This document shows, piece by piece, positions 61,344-64,000 of a stretch of 64,000 nucleotides of DNA. The stretch is from Enterobacter soli ATCC BAA-2102 (GTDB taxonomy: Bacteria > Pseudomonadota > Gammaproteobacteria > Enterobacterales > Enterobacteriaceae). The stretch is from NCBI RefSeq assembly GCF_001654845.1, contig NZ_LXES01000051.1, forward strand, positions 1-64,000. The letters are read 5' to 3'. The stretch's first letter is position 1, and every line of letters starts with the position of its first letter. A program made the position numbers and the translations under genes. Under the pieces are notes generated by a model, which saw only the letters and a program-made list of their open reading frames with translations, did not search any database and had not been told where the DNA came from.

Positions 61344-63104
61344 ATGACTTTTACACTTCGCCCCTATCAGCAGGAAGCCGTCGACGCCACGCTCGCCTGG
61401 TTTCGAAAACATAAAGAACCAGCTGCCATTGTGCTCCCAACAGGGGCAGGTAAAAGCCTGGTGATCGCCGAGCTGGCGCGCCTGGCGCGTGGGCGCGTGC
61501 TGGTGCTGGCGCACGTCAAAGAGCTGGTAGCGCAAAACCACGCCAAATATTGTGCGCTGGGTCTGGAGGCGGATATTTTCGCCGCAGGGCTTAAACGCAA
61601 AGAGAGCCACGGCAAAGTGGTGTTTGGCAGCGTGCAGTCGGTGGCGCGTAATCTGGAACATTTTCGCGGCGAATTCTCGCTGCTGATTGTCGACGAGTGT
61701 CACCGCATCAGCGATGATGACGACAGTCAGTATCAGCAAATCCTTTCTCACCTGAAAGAGGTTAACCCTCACCTGCGACTGCTCGGCCTGACCGCCACGC
61801 CATTTCGTCTGGGCAAAGGCTGGATTTATCATTTCCATTATCACGGGATGGTTCGCGGGGATGAGAAAGCGCTGTTCCGCGACTGCATCTATGAACTCCC
61901 GCTACGCTATATGATTAAACATGGCTATCTGACGCCGCCCGAACGTCTGGACATGCCCGTGGTACAGTACGATTTTAGCCGCTTGCAGGCGCAGAGCAAC
62001 GGCTTGTTCAGCGAAGCCGACCTCAACCATGAGCTGAAAAAACAGCAGCGTATTACCCCGCATATCATCAGCCAGATTGAAGAGTTCGCTCAGACGCGCA
62101 AAGGGGTGATGATCTTTGCCGCCACCGTTGAGCACGCCCGGGAGATAACAGGCCTACTTCCTCCCGGGGACGTTGCGCTCATTACCGGCGAAACCCCAGG
62201 CCCCGAGCGTGACGCGTTGATTAACGCGTTCAAGGAACAGCAGTTCCGTTATCTGGTTAACGTTTCGGTGTTAACCACCGGGTTTGATGCGCCGCACGTC
62301 GATCTGATTGCCATTTTACGCCCCACCGAATCCGTCAGCCTGTATCAGCAGATTGTCGGGCGCGGCCTGCGCCTGGCACCGGGTAAAACCGATTGCCTGA
62401 TTCTGGACTACGCCGGAAACCCGCACGATCTTTATTCCCCGGAAGTGGGTACCCCGAAAGGGAAAAGTGACAACGTGCCGGTTCAGGTCTTTTGCCCGGC
62501 CTGTGGTTTCGCCAATACGTTCTGGGGCAAAACCACCGCCGACGGCACGTTGATTGAACATTTCGGCCGCCGCTGCCAGGGCTGGTTTGAGGATGACGAA
62601 GGCCACCGTGAACAGTGCGATTTTCGTTTCCGCTTTAAAAACTGCCCACAATGTCATGCCGAAAACGACATTGCCGCCCGACGCTGCCGGGAATGTGACA
62701 CGATTCTGGTCGACCCGGACGATATGCTGAAGGCCGCGCTGAAGCTAAAAGATGCGCTGGTGCTGCGCTGTTCCGGTATGGCGTTCCAACCGGGTGCAGA
62801 TGAAAAAGGCGAGTGGCTGAAAATTACCTATTACGACGAAGATGGGGCCGATGTCAGCGAGCGATTCAGGGTACACACGCCAGCCCAGAAAACGGCCTTT
62901 GAACAACTTTTCATCCGTCCGCATACCCGCACGCCGGGAGTGCCATTGCGCTGGATAACGGTGGCCGATATCGTGCACCAGCAGGTGCTGTTGCGCCATC
63001 CAGATTTTGTCGTCGCCCGCAAGAAAGGCCAGTTCTGGCAGGTGCGTGAAAAGGTCTTTGATTATGAAGGACGCTTTCGCCGGGCGAATGAATTGCGCGG
63101 ATAA
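61344..63104 (+). CDS. radD: ATP-dependent helicase-like DNA repair protein RadD (YejH)
   Basis: Superfamily 2 protein of 586 aa, same length as E. coli RadD. Walker A LPTGAGKSLV at 31-40, DECH box in LIVDECHR, motif III LGLTATPFR, and motif VI QIVGRGLRLA. A C-terminal zinc-finger region follows (CPACGF, CPQCHAEND, CRECD). RadD assists double-strand break and stalled-fork repair with RecA in E. coli. Confidence 0.95.
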   Translation: MTFTLRPYQQEAVDATLAWFRKHKEPAAIVLPTGAGKSLVIAELARLARGRVLVLAHVKELVAQNHAKYCALGLEADIFAAGLKRKESHGKVVFGSVQSVARNLEHFRGEFSLLIVDECHRISDDDDSQYQQILSHLKEVNPHLRLLGLTATPFRLGKGWIYHFHYHGMVRGDEKALFRDCIYELPLRYMIKHGYLTPPERLDMPVVQYDFSRLQAQSNGLFSEADLNHELKKQQRITPHIISQIEEFAQTRKGVMIFAATVEHAREITGLLPPGDVALITGETPGPERDALINAFKEQQFRYLVNVSVLTTGFDAPHVDLIAILRPTESVSLYQQIVGRGLRLAPGKTDCLILDYAGNPHDLYSPEVGTPKGKSDNVPVQVFCPACGFANTFWGKTTADGTLIEHFGRRCQGWFEDDEGHREQCDFRFRFKNCPQCHAENDIAARRCRECDTILVDPDDMLKAALKLKDALVLRCSGMAFQPGADEKGEWLKITYYDEDGADVSERFRVHTPAQKTAFEQLFIRPHTRTPGVPLRWITVADIVHQQVLLRHPDFVVARKKGQFWQVREKVFDYEGRFRRANELRG

Positions 63105-63116
63105 CCGGACTTTTCA

Positions 63117-63229
63117 TTGATGTGAATGGCATTTGAGTATAAAATGCCGCCCGCTTCACATCCGTGAGGCAGAACACTCACCTGCTGCTGGGTCGCCTGT
63201 AGTAGGGTTTTAAATACAGAGAGAAATCT
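63117..63229 (+). promoter_or_regulatory. rplY promoter and leader
   Basis: A sigma70-like promoter TTGATG (63117-63122), 17-bp spacer, TAAAAT (63140-63145), is followed by a leader of about 75 nt. Autogenous translational control of rplY by L25 through its leader has been reported in E. coli and relatives. Confidence 0.65.
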
Positions 63230-63514
63230 ATGTTCACTATCGAAGCAGAAGTACGTAACGTGCAGGGTAAGGGTGCGAGCCGCCGCCTGCGTAACGCTAA
63301 CAAGTTCCCGGCTATCGTTTACGGTGGCGAAGCTGCTCCAGTTGCAATCGAACTGGATCACGACAAAGTGTGGAACATCCAGACTAAAGCTGAATTCTAC
63401 AGCGAAGTTCTGACCATCGTTGTTGGCGGTAAAGAAGAAAAAGTGAAAGTTCAGGCTGTTCAGCGTCACCCGTTCAAGCCAAAACTGTCTCACATCGACT
63501 TCGTTCGCGCGTAA
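63230..63514 (+). CDS. rplY: 50S ribosomal protein L25
   Basis: Ribosomal protein of 94 aa, same length as in E. coli, binding 5S rRNA (E-loop). One-domain enterobacterial form, without the CTC extension of other bacteria. VRNVQGKGASRRLRNANKFP and HPFKPKLSHIDFVRA are nearly invariant. It is followed by a strong terminator shared with yejK. Confidence 0.98.
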   Translation: MFTIEAEVRNVQGKGASRRLRNANKFPAIVYGGEAAPVAIELDHDKVWNIQTKAEFYSEVLTIVVGGKEEKVKVQAVQRHPFKPKLSHIDFVRA

Positions 63515-63528
63515 TCGCAAACTTGTCG

Positions 63529-63559
63529 AAAAAAAACCCCGCTTCTGCGGGGTTTTTTT
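63529..63559. terminator. rplY/yejK bidirectional terminator
   Basis: AAAAACCCCGC and complement with a TTCT loop between convergent rplY and yejK; long A- and T-runs on both sides. Confidence 0.94.
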
Positions 63560-63566
63560 ATGGCTG

Positions 63567-64000
63567 CTATTTACCGCCAGAGGTGCGGCGTTGCAGCTGA
63601 TCGCGCAGGTTAGGTGGCGTCCCTTTGATGGTCAGGGTGTCGGTCGCCGGATCCCAGAAAATGCGTTCGCCAAGCAGCATGGCATCAAAGTTAACCGTTA
63701 AGCCACCGCCGCTACCGGCGAATTTGGTTAACTGTCGCAGCGTACTGCGGTCTGCCGGGAAGCTCTCTTCCAGCTCATAACCTTTATCTGCCGTAAATTC
63801 CTGGAAGCTCACTTCACTCACGCCCGCCAGCTCTTTGGAAAGCGACTCCAGCTCAATCTCTTCGCCCGCCTGCAACTGTTCGTTGCAGTAACTGTAAACC
63901 TGCTGACGCACGTTCTGACGTTCTGATTTATCAAGCTGAGCTTCAGCGGTGAAATCATCCACTGCCTGCAACAGACCTTTGTTCTGTGCTTTGGCATTCA
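63567..64000 (-). CDS. yejK: Nucleoid-associated protein YejK (partial)
   Basis: C-terminal part of about 144 residues of a 335-residue protein; the gene runs off the right edge of the window, so its start is not visible. AQNKGLLQAVDDFTAEAQLD near the edge and the terminal ERIFWDPATDTLTIKGTPPN match E. coli YejK (NdpA), a protein found with the nucleoid and, at low level, the spermidine nucleoid fraction. Convergent with rplY. Confidence 0.95.
   Translation of the reverse strand, partial: NAKAQNKGLLQAVDDFTAEAQLDKSERQNVRQQVYSYCNEQLQAGEEIELESLSKELAGVSEVSFQEFTADKGYELEESFPADRSTLRQLTKFAGSGGGLTVNFDAMLLGERIFWDPATDTLTIKGTPPNLRDQLQRRTSGGK

Overview
The window is chromosomal DNA from a member of the Enterobacteriaceae, most likely Enterobacter or a close relative such as Lelliottia. 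Gene content and order closely follow the E. coli K-12 stretch from pbpG to yejK, and protein lengths and sequences match their E. coli counterparts. Several small accessory blocks differ from K-12. I see no insertion sequence, prophage, integrase, CRISPR array, rRNA or tRNA. The only gene cut by an edge is yejK, at the right end.

Layout. 1-3.9 kb: pbpG, yohC, yohD and an apparently intact mdtQ. 4.1-10.2 kb: an aryl-beta-glucoside operon transcribed leftwards as porin, antiterminator, PTS permease, 6-phospho-beta-glucosidase, with three copies of the Bgl-type RNA antiterminator/terminator switch and an OprB-type porin in first position. 10.2-13.8 kb: dusC, then an AraC regulator divergent from a class I glutamine amidotransferase, then a second-type methionine aminopeptidase gene overlapping a small ParD-like gene. 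13.9-18.4 kb: yohJK, cdd, sanA and a PuuA-like glutamine synthetase relative where K-12 has yeiS-preTA. 18.4-27.6 kb: mglBAC, galS, yeiB-folE, an extra MFS transporter, yeiG. 27.7-35.6 kb: cirA, lysP, yeiE/yeiH, nfo and yeiI. 35.6-44.7 kb: pseudouridine genes psuK-psuG-psuT, the fructose operon fruBKA, setB, yeiW. 44.8-50.3 kb: efpL, uxuA divergent from yeiQ, yeiR, lpxT. 50.6-64 kb: mepS, pdeN, the peptide importer yejABEF, yejG, bcr, rsuA, radD, rplY, yejK.

The dominant theme is uptake and breakdown of sugars, nucleosides and peptides under catabolite control. CRP-like sites lie before yohJ, cdd, mglB and galS; Gal operators before mglB and galS; Cra operators before fruB; an ExuR/UxuR-like site before uxuA; a Fur-like box before cirA; and antitermination controls the beta-glucoside genes.

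The most interesting unexplained signals are a perfect 14-bp hairpin whose 3' arm contains the nfo ribosome binding site and whose loop holds a possible nfo promoter; the ParD-like/aminopeptidase overlapping pair with its own palindrome; the three-switch bgl operon with a porin first; two terminators in the window that are copies of one another with a compensatory base pair; and an HTH-kinase fusion with an altered PfkB signature near the pseudouridine genes. No clearly new defence or mobile system is visible.
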